Assembly (NCBI GenBank): GCA_030280995.1
Contig: JASXTE010000012.1
Location: 13,242,001 to 13,306,000, forward strand
Direction: 5' to 3'
Source: Hemileia vastatrix
Lineage: Eukaryota > Basidiomycota > Pucciniomycetes > Pucciniales > Zaghouaniaceae
DNA length: 64,000 bases
Of this stretch, positions 10,501-17,900 are shown in pieces; the stretch's first letter is position 1, and each line of letters begins with the position of its first letter. A program made the position numbers and the translations under genes. Below the pieces are notes generated by a model. The model made no database searches. It saw only the letters and a program-made list of their open reading frames with translations, and had not been told where the DNA came from.

Positions 10501-10766
10501 GCAGAGGAAGCTTTTTTATTTTGAAGCCTTTTGGAAGACCTTCTTGAGGCACTAGAGGCTTTACTTCCTTCTGTGGTACTGGGGGAAGGGGGTTTGGTTT
10601 GTTTGCATTTCCTGTCATTTCCACATCCTGCAGTATGAGAATTCTTTGTGTTAGCATAAGATTTTTTATGACCAACTTTAGAAGAACTTACAGTGTCAGC
10701 ATCATAGTCAATTTCTATCTCATCCACTTGCATGTTATCCATTTTTTCTGTCAAATTGTTGGACAT
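4599..10766 (-). CDS. gag-pol: Gag-Pol polyprotein of copy A (2055 codons, intact)
   Basis: One unbroken frame. Order with rough residues: Ser-rich N-terminus (1-225) overlapping ORF1; coiled coil (about 380-440); Ty3-type capsid region (about 565-745, starting near NWPKLDQYPTFDG); zinc knuckle CYKCNKPWQKGHVC (about 773); aspartic protease VVLDSGAGGS (D near 887); reverse transcriptase with RLCGDYRALN and catalytic YIDD (near 1242); RNase H (YTDAS near 1389); integrase His/Cys zinc domain and DDE core (NMD near 1694, SDRD near 1755, AER near 1792); AT-hook KRRGRPKK (1985-1992); chromodomain (about 2003-2050). The chromodomain marks a chromovirus and, by family knowledge, would steer integration to marked chromatin. 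An alternative start is the ATG at 10091, giving 1830 residues that keep every enzymatic domain and begin at the ORF1 stop. Confidence 0.95.
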   Translation of the reverse strand: MSNNLTEKMDNMQVDEIEIDYDADTVSSSKVGHKKSYANTKNSHTAGCGNDRKCKQTKPPSPSTTEGSKASSASRRSSKRLQNKKASSATTNQQPLQSYKRVEDRKYDVQSKGRHIVGSGPRTQEPDSGPGPSSIASQSASISGSTFTATQLNHPKSKYYGSRAMEMGLSNESLPAECATPSSSSAWPIQNTQFPSTSSSLPTKQEKEGPSTIPNPVPGEVSSSAMVSNLVDSHLGMFSNKSSSAGNIIEHGERTVKPVKRQLPVTSSPIDVISKLSFDEPLHLTSTSLINPSLAIKNDSVPPEIYNLIEKTSEEILKDTLDFNIVKDKHVRDVLIHENDRLNNLHLQCRVSSSVQDTAYLKIKETLNIVLSQQKQIRSDHRAISDRNISLHKTLSELKPLIEENYSFKNEIKSLQNELKKLKNDFHALSTKHSVSEDRNVLSLAKVNDQMSEIPRIRNYVSDLQEKFSTLTINNELNEISASKLHKNKGKKPEQSSSFLPHIPTIKQTDNESVKSFATSKKSCDNHAPAVSVNNEISEHLAKLQELLLMNNSNQKVDHPSSQKNWPKLDQYPTFDGDSSSDWQHFIQRIDNLKRSYKLPDEEIVSKLISLFSNVALMWYESVLLDNNHYTWNDWKSLIENQFGGSKFRLAQQRLYENTRYVSSSVEKPIVFLMKITKILRAIDPKMDYDIWRDKILYKLPNSLRDLIVARTEHVRENSSFINICNEVLLNHRYEPKNYLSKSYNDQNKPSIKLPEKSGKPSAPVAPKKYATNTCYKCNKPWQKGHVCDKKIHLVEQNEDTDELELDVNNSSSDCESNISYDNESVKDVLMLEHDVHHLNNISEDCVLNLSSVENAEIIKDITNNSIPISPLKAPVIINGKNVDVVLDSGAGGSVVSEKALASVDKEYLSKLLPITSEKWRGYGSTLFPIGKYKTSVFFKYNGGFVRAICEFVVMKNDNLSNWFIMGNDILTMFGVKLDPANNCFTLGMNGKRKFKISSPKPSGHLLKSCNSLTQCKGRTTTEMDDLLHEINTASFGDHLTNEQKDSIVASITSFPMAFAHGSHVLGIVQEEMKITLSCNLSDIPPSLKKKPYPASPSKRKDIEDNIETLLKMNIIEKVDVTPKYCVISPVLISYEKDKARLCGDYRALNTYTVDDIYPLPRINSIHATLQGAKFISCLDGNKGYHQVPVEKNSQNFLLIATHMGIYKYVRMPFGPKNAPSVFQKVMDNTFHQEIIEGWLMVYIDDIIVFSKTFDEHMIHLNRVFQKMDEINMTLSLKKCKFGFQSLKVLGHVVSGLQICVDHNKVAAIQNVKAPTSVREIQSFLGMCGYYRQYIKNYQVIALPLTKLTRKDVAFLWNDDCQKAFNTLKNCLMSAPILALPDFNKPFVLYTDASFIGLGAALHQKQIINDKSSEVVICYISRTLRNSELKYGATQLECLAVVWALEKLHYYLDDQKFELVTDCSAVKSLLNLKTPNRHMFRWQLAVQEYRGRMTIIHRAGNVHSNVDMLSRLPLPNNDSNPAYVPEDDTVHIHGIFIVDMEEELLQLILDSYDKDSDLNKLVTILNDPKNASIQALIKTLPAKYQNALNKGKFSIEDGYIYYRRKLTNVIVIPPSMKETILKLCHDDILAGHFDLEKTLIRIKNTAWWANMSEDTKLYVESCDSCQKSKRLTGKRAGLLQHIEAPSAPWQIINMDFVTGLPVAGKDSFNSCWVIVDRFTKMCKFIPTHKDVSTKELAFLWWSYMFNIIGFPKAIISDRDPKFTSEFWTSLMDICGCELKLSTAHHPQTDGLAERMIQTLEDMIRRYCAFGLEYKDNDRFTHDWVTLLPGLEFAYNSTVHSVTEKKPFELWLGYVPNTPAQILNNKLPKLELHPGVKSFMQMQQLCRKHAQSCIDKAFEYEKKRWDKSHKEYTFNKGDEVLISTVHFNLQGNHKLKDPFVGPFVVKRMVGDNAVEVVLYSPYDRKHPVFPISLLKPYTSNSDLFPKRRGRPKKNPQEVTETAEIDKILNDRIITSERGTEYLLRYKNKSSEHDAWIPGKEISNLPALLKKYKKKKS
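10085..10766 (-). CDS. ORF1 of copy A: spliced 205-aa protein in a second frame
   Basis: Exon 1 (10766-10692, 25 codons) is shared with gag-pol. A 64-nt intron (10691-10628) removes one base more than a multiple of three, so exon 2 (10627-10085) is read in the other frame. It runs from DVEMTGNANKPNP to GKFPPLPW-stop. The product has a probable coiled coil (ISNLSSHIKELKTEN...TLWDQVQELRNQI), a Gln/Pro-rich stretch, a WKWDYLMSHYQQN block and a basic RRKKAQAQ segment. I recognise no family. Against copies B, C and D this frame is better conserved than the overlapping gag-pol frame. It could be an accessory Gag-like or RNA-binding protein, but function is unknown. Confidence 0.6.
10628..10691 (-). 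other. Predicted 64-nt frame-switching intron in copy A
   Basis: The donor is GTAAGT at 10691, the branch-point-like GCTAAC lies at 10655-10650, and the acceptor is ACTGCAG ending at 10628. The same length and layout occur in B (14369-14432, donor weakened to GTAGGT) and C (42312-42375, GTGAGT...TTCAG). The intron has no stop in the gag-pol frame, so both the spliced and the retained RNA are translatable. Confidence 0.6.
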
Positions 10767-11460
10767 ACTAGTGGGAAGATTAATATTTTACTTTGTACTT
10801 ATAAAAAATAATCAAAGTTAGTCAATAATTTGCTCCAAATAATAAAAAAAATTTTTTAATTAATTAAATTATAGAAAAATTAACTTTCAATATAAAGTAA
10901 TAATTAAAAATTAATTTTTTTAAAAAAAAATGGATTGCAAGTTTAAATTGGGAATAACAAGTTAGTTAATTCAACCAATTAATTACCAATATTAAATATG
11001 GCAATATATTGGGACTAAGCACAATGTACTTTTAAGTCAACCAAAAATTAACAATAATTAATAATAAAAAAAAAAATTAAATTAATAATTCAATTTGTAT
11101 TAATAATAATGTTAATTCTTCTAGGACTAAGAGGATTTAACACTCTATAATGGTCAACTAGGAAAAAAAAATTTTTTAAAAATTGAACACTTACACTCAG
11201 TGAATCAGCAATTAAGCCACAATCACTGTTATTGCAATAAAAATATAGTATTATGAGTGAGAGGCGCAAAGGTGAACTTACTATAGTGATCGAAAAATCA
11301 CTTCAAAATAATATAAAAATTAATATTATATAAACCTAATATGTCGAACCCAAGTTCGAAACACAGTCGCGGCAAAAGTTTCGTTTTGCTAGGTGGTCCG
11401 TGCGTTTTGTCGTTCGTCGCCAGGCTTCGATCGTCGTCGTCGTTTGGAAAGGCCCTCAGT
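10767..11460 (-). other. Leader of copy A between 5' LTR and gag-pol
   Basis: 694 nt of non-coding sequence. Blocks are shared with B, C and D: a GATCACTATAGTAAGT region, TTGCAATAACAGTG, CACTGAGTGTAAGTG, CCTAGTTGACCAT and CTTAGTCCTAGAAG. The first roughly 80 nt after the LTR are CpG-rich (CGACGACGACGATCG...). Directly after the LTR comes ACTGAGGGCCTTTCC (11460-11446), the expected primer-binding position, but it does not start with the usual TGG. Confidence 0.65.
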
Positions 11461-12601
11461 TGTCGGCTGGTCGTCTAGAAGAAGGAGAAAAGAGAATAGG
11501 GAATGAGAGGAGGAGCAGGAGGAAAGGAGTATAGGCAATAAAAAAAATAAAATCTAATAAAATTATTTAATTTATTGAGAGAAAGGCAACGACAAGTGAG
11601 CTGAGAAGAAATAACAATTTGGTTTTATAAATATTAATATTATTTAAGTAAGAATTCTGCGCGGCAACCAATATAATTACTATCAGACTTAAAGCAACCT
11701 TTAAATTGTTATATAAAATTTTAATTAGAATTTTATTACTAATAAAAAGAATATAAACGTAATATAAAAATTGTATTTAAATTGTTGAGTGTATAATAAG
11801 TGATAAGGCTACAGGGGATTATCCAAGGCCCTTTTATAGGCAATGGGTCCTCTGAAGCGCTACTATATCAGTAAATACAATGATTAGAAAGAAATAAAAC
11901 AAATATATCAAAAAGAGTAAATGAAACATAACAATATAGAGAAAAACATGAAACAATTAATTAAAAGCCCAATTAAGAATCCAATTTCCCCGCCATTAAT
12001 CCCCAAATCAGTAAGTGACAATAGTAAATAACTAAACAAGAGTGGAAACATAGGAACTATGAGAAATATAATTCCCAACAGATGGTCCATCCTGATTAGA
12101 GAACATTTTAAGTGAAACAAAAATAATTTGACGCAACAAAACAATCAATTAATCTCAATTTAGTTCAAATTAATTTATTTGTTTTTTTCTAACACAATTA
12201 AGGGTCAAAAGAAGCGTCCTTAATAATTGTTTAGTGTCATATGAGAGGTATTAGTTAATATATAAATTTAAGTAATTAATTTAAATATATTATAAATCAA
12301 ATTTACACTTGTAATTATAATATATGTTTTTTAATTAATCAAATATAAATTTATAATTATTAAATATATAAAAATGCGCCATTATTTTTAGAATATATTA
12401 TATTATGCTCAATTTAATTGTATATAAAAATATATATAACCAATAAATTTAATGTAACATTTGTATATAATAAAATTCTTATATAATTTCATTATGTAAT
12501 AAAATATTAAGTTATATTCATTAAATACAAGTTTTACCCACTCTTTAAGGTTTTATAATTTATATATCATTTACTGGACTCCTGGAATAGCCTGGCTGAC
12601 A
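11461..12601 (-). repeat. Copy A 5' LTR
   Basis: 1141 bp, apparently identical to 3423-4563. It carries the promoter for the minus-strand transcript and is followed by AGTAT, the right target duplication. Confidence 0.95.
11831..11840 (-). promoter_or_regulatory. TATA-type promoter in copy A 5' LTR
   Basis: CCTATAAAAG on the minus strand, about 20 nt downstream of GCGCTTCAGAGG. The pair (CTTCAGA plus CCTATAAAA) recurs at the same LTR position in B and D. C has the variant GGCTATATAAGGG. Confidence 0.65.
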
Positions 12602-12606
12602 AGTAT
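12602..12606. repeat. Right target-site duplication of copy A (AGTAT)
   Basis: AGTAT here and at 3418-3422. The uninterrupted B LTR has it once (near 20617-20621), which proves the nesting. Confidence 0.92.
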
Positions 12607-13604
12607 CTTATTACATATAAGTGTTATATTAATTTTATTGTTTATATAAATTTTTTATACATTTAAATTAAACATAATATATTATATTCTACAAATAATG
12701 GCGCATTTTTTATGTATTTAATAATTATAAATTTATATTTAATTAATCAAAAACATATATTATAATTATAAGTGTAAAATTTACTTATAATATAATTAAA
12801 TTAATTAATTATATTTATATATTAAATATCATTTTTTATAGTATTAAACAATAAATAATGACGCTTCTTTTGACCCATAATTGTGTCAGGAAAAACTAAT
12901 TAATACTAAATTGAAATAAATTACATATTTTGTTGCGTCAGAATATTTTTTGTTTCACTTAAAAATCCTTAAATCAGACTGTACCATCTGTTTTGAATGA
13001 TTTTTCTCATAGTTCCTATGTTCCAGGCTTGTTTAGTTATTCACTATTTTTACTTACTGATTTGGGAATTAATTGTGGGAAAATTGGATTCTTAATTGGG
13101 GTTTTTAATTATTTGTTTCATATTTTTCTCTACATTGTTATGTTTCACTTATTCTTTTAGATTCTTGTTTTATTCTATTATGTTTCTTGTATTTACAAAT
13201 ATAGTAGCGCTTCAGAGGGCCCATCGCCTATAAAAAGGCCTTGGTTAATCCCCTGTAGCCCTATCACTTATTACACACTCAACAATTTAAAGATAAATTT
13301 ATTACGCTTATTATTATTTTTATTAGTATTAAATTCTAATTAAAAATTCTAAATAACAATTTAAAGGTTGCCTTAAGTCTGATAGTAATTATAGTGTTTG
13401 CCGCGCAGAACTCTTACTTCAATAATATTAATATTAATAAACCCAATTTGTTGTCACCTCTCAAATCACTCGTCGTTGCTTTCTCCCAAATAAATTAAAT
13501 AATTTCAATTGTTTTTATTTCTTTTATTTCTACACTATTATCTCCTTCTTGTCCTCCTCTCTTTTCTTCCCTCTTCTCTTATCTCTTCTAGACAACTGAC
13601 CGAC
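12607..13604 (+). repeat. Element B 5' LTR, right fragment
   Basis: Continues the LTR interrupted at 3422 and ends in GACCGACA. It aligns to the rest of the B 3' LTR with only scattered substitutions. Confidence 0.92.
13228..13237 (+). promoter_or_regulatory. TATA-type promoter in element B 5' LTR
   Basis: CTATAAAAAG, downstream of GCGCTTCAGAGGGCCC. This is the same arrangement as in copy A. It now lies downstream of the whole nested copy A. Confidence 0.6.
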
Positions 13605-14293
13605 AATTGGGGGCCTTTCCAAACAACGACGACGATCAAGCCTGGCAACGAATGACAAAACGCATGGACCACCTAGCAAAAACAAAACTTTTGCCGCAAC
13701 TGTGTTTTGAACTTGGGTTCAATTTCTTAGGTTTATAATATATTAATTCTTATATCATTTTGAAGTGATTTTTTGATCACTATAGTAAGTTCACCTTTGC
13801 ACCTCTCACTCATATTACTATATTTTTACTGCAATAACAGTGATTGTGGCTTAATTGCTGATTCACTGAGTGTAAGTGTTCAATTATTATAATTTTTTTT
13901 TCCTAGTTGACCATTATAGAGTGTTAAATCCTCTTAGTCCTAGAAGAATTAACATTTTTTATTAATACAAATTGAATTATTAATTTAATTTTTTTTATTA
14001 ATTATTGTTAATTTTGGTTGACTTATAAGTACATTGTGCTTAGTCCCAAATAAATTGCCATATTTAATATTGGTAATTAATTGGTTGAATTAACTTGATT
14101 GTTATTCCCAATTTAACCTTGCAATCCATTTTTTTTAAAATTAATTTTTTATAATTATTAGTTTATATTGAAAATTTTTTTTTTTCTATAATTTAATTAA
14201 TAAAATTTTTTTTTTATTTGGAGCAATTATTATTGACTAACTTTTATTATTTTTTTTAATAAATAAGAAGTAAATTAAAATCTTCCCACTAGT
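13605..14293 (+). other. Leader of element B
   Basis: Non-coding. It starts ATTGGGGGCCTTTCC at the primer-binding position. It holds the conserved blocks GATCACTATAGTAAGT (13775-13790), GCAATAACAGTG (13831-13842), CACTGAGTGTAAGTG (13864-13878) and CCTAGTTGACCAT (13902-13914). Compared with copy A, many CpG sites here are CpA or TpG. Confidence 0.6.
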
Positions 14294-14975
14294 ATGTCCA
14301 ACAATTTGGCAGAAAAAATGGATAACATGCAAGTGGATGAAATAGAAATTGACTATGATGCTGACACTGTAGGTTCTTCTAAAGTTGGTCATAAAAAATC
14401 TTATGCTAACACAAAGAATTCACATACTGCAGGATGTGGAAATGACAGGAAATGCAAACAAACCAAACCCCCTTCCCCCAGTACCACAGAAGGAAGTAAA
14501 GCCTCTAGTGCCTCAAGAAGGTCTTCCAAAAGGCTTCAAAATAAAAAAGCTTCCTCTGCCACAACAAATCAGCAACCTATCCAGTCATATAAAAGAGTTG
14601 AAGACAGAAAATATGACGTACAAAGCAAAGTTAGACACCTTGTGGGATCAGGTTCAAGAGCTCAGGAACCAGATTCAGGCCCAGGCCCCTCCTCAGTTGC
14701 CTCCCAATCAGCCTCAGTTTCAGGCTCAACCTTCACAGCCACCCAGCTCAACCATCCAAAATCCAAATACTATGGAAGTAGAGCAATGGAAATGGGATTA
14801 TCTAATGAGTCACTACCAACAGAATGTGCAACACCCTCCTCATCATCAGCCTGGCCCATCCAGAACACCCAATTTCCATCCACCTCCTCATCCCTACCAA
14901 CAAGGCAGGAGAAAGAAGGCCCAAGCACAATCCCAAACCCACTCCCAGGGGAAGTTTCCTCCTCTGCCATGGTAA
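14294..14975 (+). CDS. ORF1 of element B: spliced 205-aa protein in a second frame
   Basis: Exon 1 is 14294-14368, the intron 14369-14432 (GTAGGT...GCTAAC...CTGCAG) and exon 2 14433-14975. It differs from the copy A ORF1 at about 4 of 180 exon-2 residues, while the overlapping gag-pol frame differs at about 10. It ends PLPW-TAA, where the TGGTAA overlaps the gag-pol ATG (14969-14971, ATGGTAA). The donor here is weaker than in A. Confidence 0.5.
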
Positions 14976-17900
14976 GTAATTTGGTTGATAGTCACTTGGG
15001 TATGTTCTCTAATAAACCTTCTTCTGCAGGTAATATTATTGAACATGGTGAAAGAACAGTTAAACCTGTTAAAAGAGAGCTTCCTGTAACTAGTAGCCCT
15101 ATTGATGTAATTAGCAAATTGTCATTTGATGAACCTTTACATTTAACTTCTACTTCTTTAATTAATCCTTCTCTTGCAATTAAAAATGATTCTGTTCCCC
15201 CTGAAATCTATACCTTAATTGAAAAAATTTCTGAGGAAATATTGAAAGATAACCTTGATTTTAATATTGTGAAAGACAAACATGTGAGAGATGTGTTAAT
15301 CCATGAAAATGATAGATTAAATAATTTACACTTGCAATGTAAAGTGAGTTCTTCTGTACAAGATACAGCTTATTTAAAAATCAAAGAAACCTTGAATATT
15401 GTTCTTAGTCAACAAAAACAAATAAGAAGTGACCATAGAGCTATCTCAGATAGAAATATCAGTCTACATAAGACCTTGAGTGAATTGAAACCCCTTATTG
15501 AGGAAAATTATTCATTCAAGAATGAAATAAAATCTCTGCAAAATGAGTTTAAGAAGCTAAAAAATGATTTCCATGCACTAAGTACCAAACACTCAGTTTC
15601 TGAGAACAGAAATGTTCTATCTCTTGCAAAAGTAAATGACCAGATGTCTGAAATTCCAAGAATAAGAAACTATGTGTCTGACCTGCAGGAAAAGTTCTCA
15701 AACTTAACCATCAATAATGAATTAAATGAGATTTCTGTAAATAAGCTGCATAAAAATAAAGGGAAAAAACCTGAGCAAAGTTCATCCTTTCTTCCTCATA
15801 TTTCAACCATTAAACAAACTGACAATGAGTCTGTAAAATCTTTTGCTACTAGCAAAAAATCTTGTGATAATCATGTACCAGCTGTTTCTGTAAATAATGA
15901 AATTTCTGAACACCTGGCTAAACTTCAGGAATTATTAAAAATGAATAATTCAAACCAGAAAGTGGACCATCCCAGTAGTCAGAAAAATTGGCCTAAGTTA
16001 GACCAATATCCTACCTTTGATGGTGATTCTTCCTCTGATTGGAAACACTTTATCCAAAGAGTTGATAATTTAAAGAGATCTTATAAACTACCTGATGAGG
16101 AAATTGTTTCTAAGCTAATTTCTTTATTTTCCAATGTAGCCTTGATGTGGTATGAATCTGTTCTTTTAGATAACAATCATTATACATGGAATGATTGGAA
16201 ATCCTTGATTGAAAATCAGTTTGGTGGTTCAAAATTCAGGTTAGCTCAGCAGAGACTGTATGAGAATACTAGATATGTATCCTCCTCTGTTGAAAAGCCC
16301 ATTGTTTTTCTGATGAAAATAACAAAAATCCTTAGAGCAATTGATCCAAAGATGGATTATGATATTTGGAGAGATAAAATCTTGTATAAATTACCAAATT
16401 CTCTTAGGGATTTGATTGTGGCTAGAACTGAGCATGTAAGGGAAAATTCTTCTTTCATTAATATCTGTAATGAAGTACTGCTCAACCATAGATATGAACA
16501 AAAGAATTACCTTGGTAAATCTTATAATGATCACAATAAACCTTCTATAAAGCTCCCAGAAAAATCTGGTAAACCCTCTTCCCCAGTTGCACCTAAAAAA
16601 TATGCAACAAATACTTGTAATAAATGTAACAAACTGTGGCAGAAGGGTCATGTTTGTGACAAGAAAATTCATCTTGTTGAACAAAATGAAGACACTGATG
16701 AAGTTGAACTTGATGTCAATAATTCTTCCAGTGACTGTGAAAGTAATATCTCCTATGACAATGAATCTGTTAAAGATGTTTTAATGTTGGAACATGATGT
16801 CCATTATTTAAATAATATATCTGAAGATTGTGTATTGAATTTATCTTCAGTAGAAAATGCTGAGATAATTAAAGATATCACTAACAATTCTATTCCTATA
16901 TCCCCTTTAAAGGCACCTGTTATCATTAATGGTAAAAATGTTGATGTAGTTCTTGATTCTGGTGCTGGAGGAAGTGTAGTATCTGAAAAAGCTTTGGCTT
17001 CAGTGGATAAGGAATATTTGAGTAAATTATTACCTATAACTTCTGAAAAATGGAGAGGGTATGGTTCTACCTTATTTCCTATTGGCAAATACAAAACCTC
17101 TGTATTCTTCAAATATAATGGTGGTTTTGTCAGAGCTTTTGTGAGTTTGTTGTCATGAAAAATGATAATTTGAGCAATTGGTTTATTATGGGAAATGATA
17201 TTTTAACCATGTTTGGTGTGAAACTGGACCCAGCAAATAATTGCTTTACCTTAGGAATGAATGGGAAAAGAAAATTCAAAATTTCCTCTCCTAGAACTTC
17301 TGGGCATTTGTTGAAATCTTGTAACTCACTGATCCAGTGTAAAGGTAGAAAAACAACTGAAATGGATGATTTATTACATGAAATAAATACCGCTTCTTTT
17401 GGTGATCAGTTGACTAGTGAACAAAAGGATTCTATTGTTGCCTCTATTACCTCTTTCCCTATGGCTTTTGCTCATGGTTCTCATGTCTTGGGAATTGTTC
17501 AGGAAGAGATGAAAATTACCTTATCCTGTAATTTGAGTGATATTCCTCCTTCCCTTAAGAAAAAACCATATCCTGCTTCTCCAACAAAAAGAAAGGATAT
17601 TGAAGATAATATTGAAACATTATTTAAAATGAATATCATTGAGAAAGTGGATGTCACCCCCAAATATTGTGTCATCTCCCCAGTCTTGATTTCTTATGAA
17701 AAAGATAAAGCTAGATTATGTGGAGATTACAGAGCTTTAAATACTTATACTGTTGATGATATTTATCCTTTACCCAGAATTAATTCAATACATGCTACCT
17801 TGCAAGGTGCAAAATTTATTAGTTGTCTGGATGGTAATAAAGGTTATCATCAAATTCCTGTTGAGGAAAATTCTCAAAATTTTTTGCTTATTGCTACTCA

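Larger units (their letters stand above)
3423..12601 (-). mobile_element. Ty3/gypsy chromovirus copy A, apparently intact
   Basis: A 9179-bp element on the minus strand, inserted in the 5' LTR of copy B and flanked by AGTAT at 3418-3422 and 12602-12606. Both LTRs are 1141 bp, and I found no difference between them by eye. The 2055-codon gag-pol frame is unbroken. In element order it has a 5' LTR (12601-11461), a leader, gag-pol (10766-4599), the purine tract AGAGTGAGGGAG (4575-4564) and a 3' LTR (4563-3423). Intact frame plus matching LTRs point to a very recent, possibly still competent, insertion. Activity itself is inference. Confidence 0.95.

Noticed and set aside
13605..13620. Self-priming of the A-D family as in Tf1-type elements
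   Set aside because: I looked for a complement of GGGCCTTTCC just downstream of the LTR TATA box. AAAAAGGCC occurs, but too close to the TATA box to be the RNA 5' end, so I make no claim.
13785..13840. A 56-nt leader intron (GTAAGT...AATAACAG)
   Set aside because: Splice-like ends are conserved, but no convincing branch point is visible, so it is reported only as part of the conserved leader blocks.
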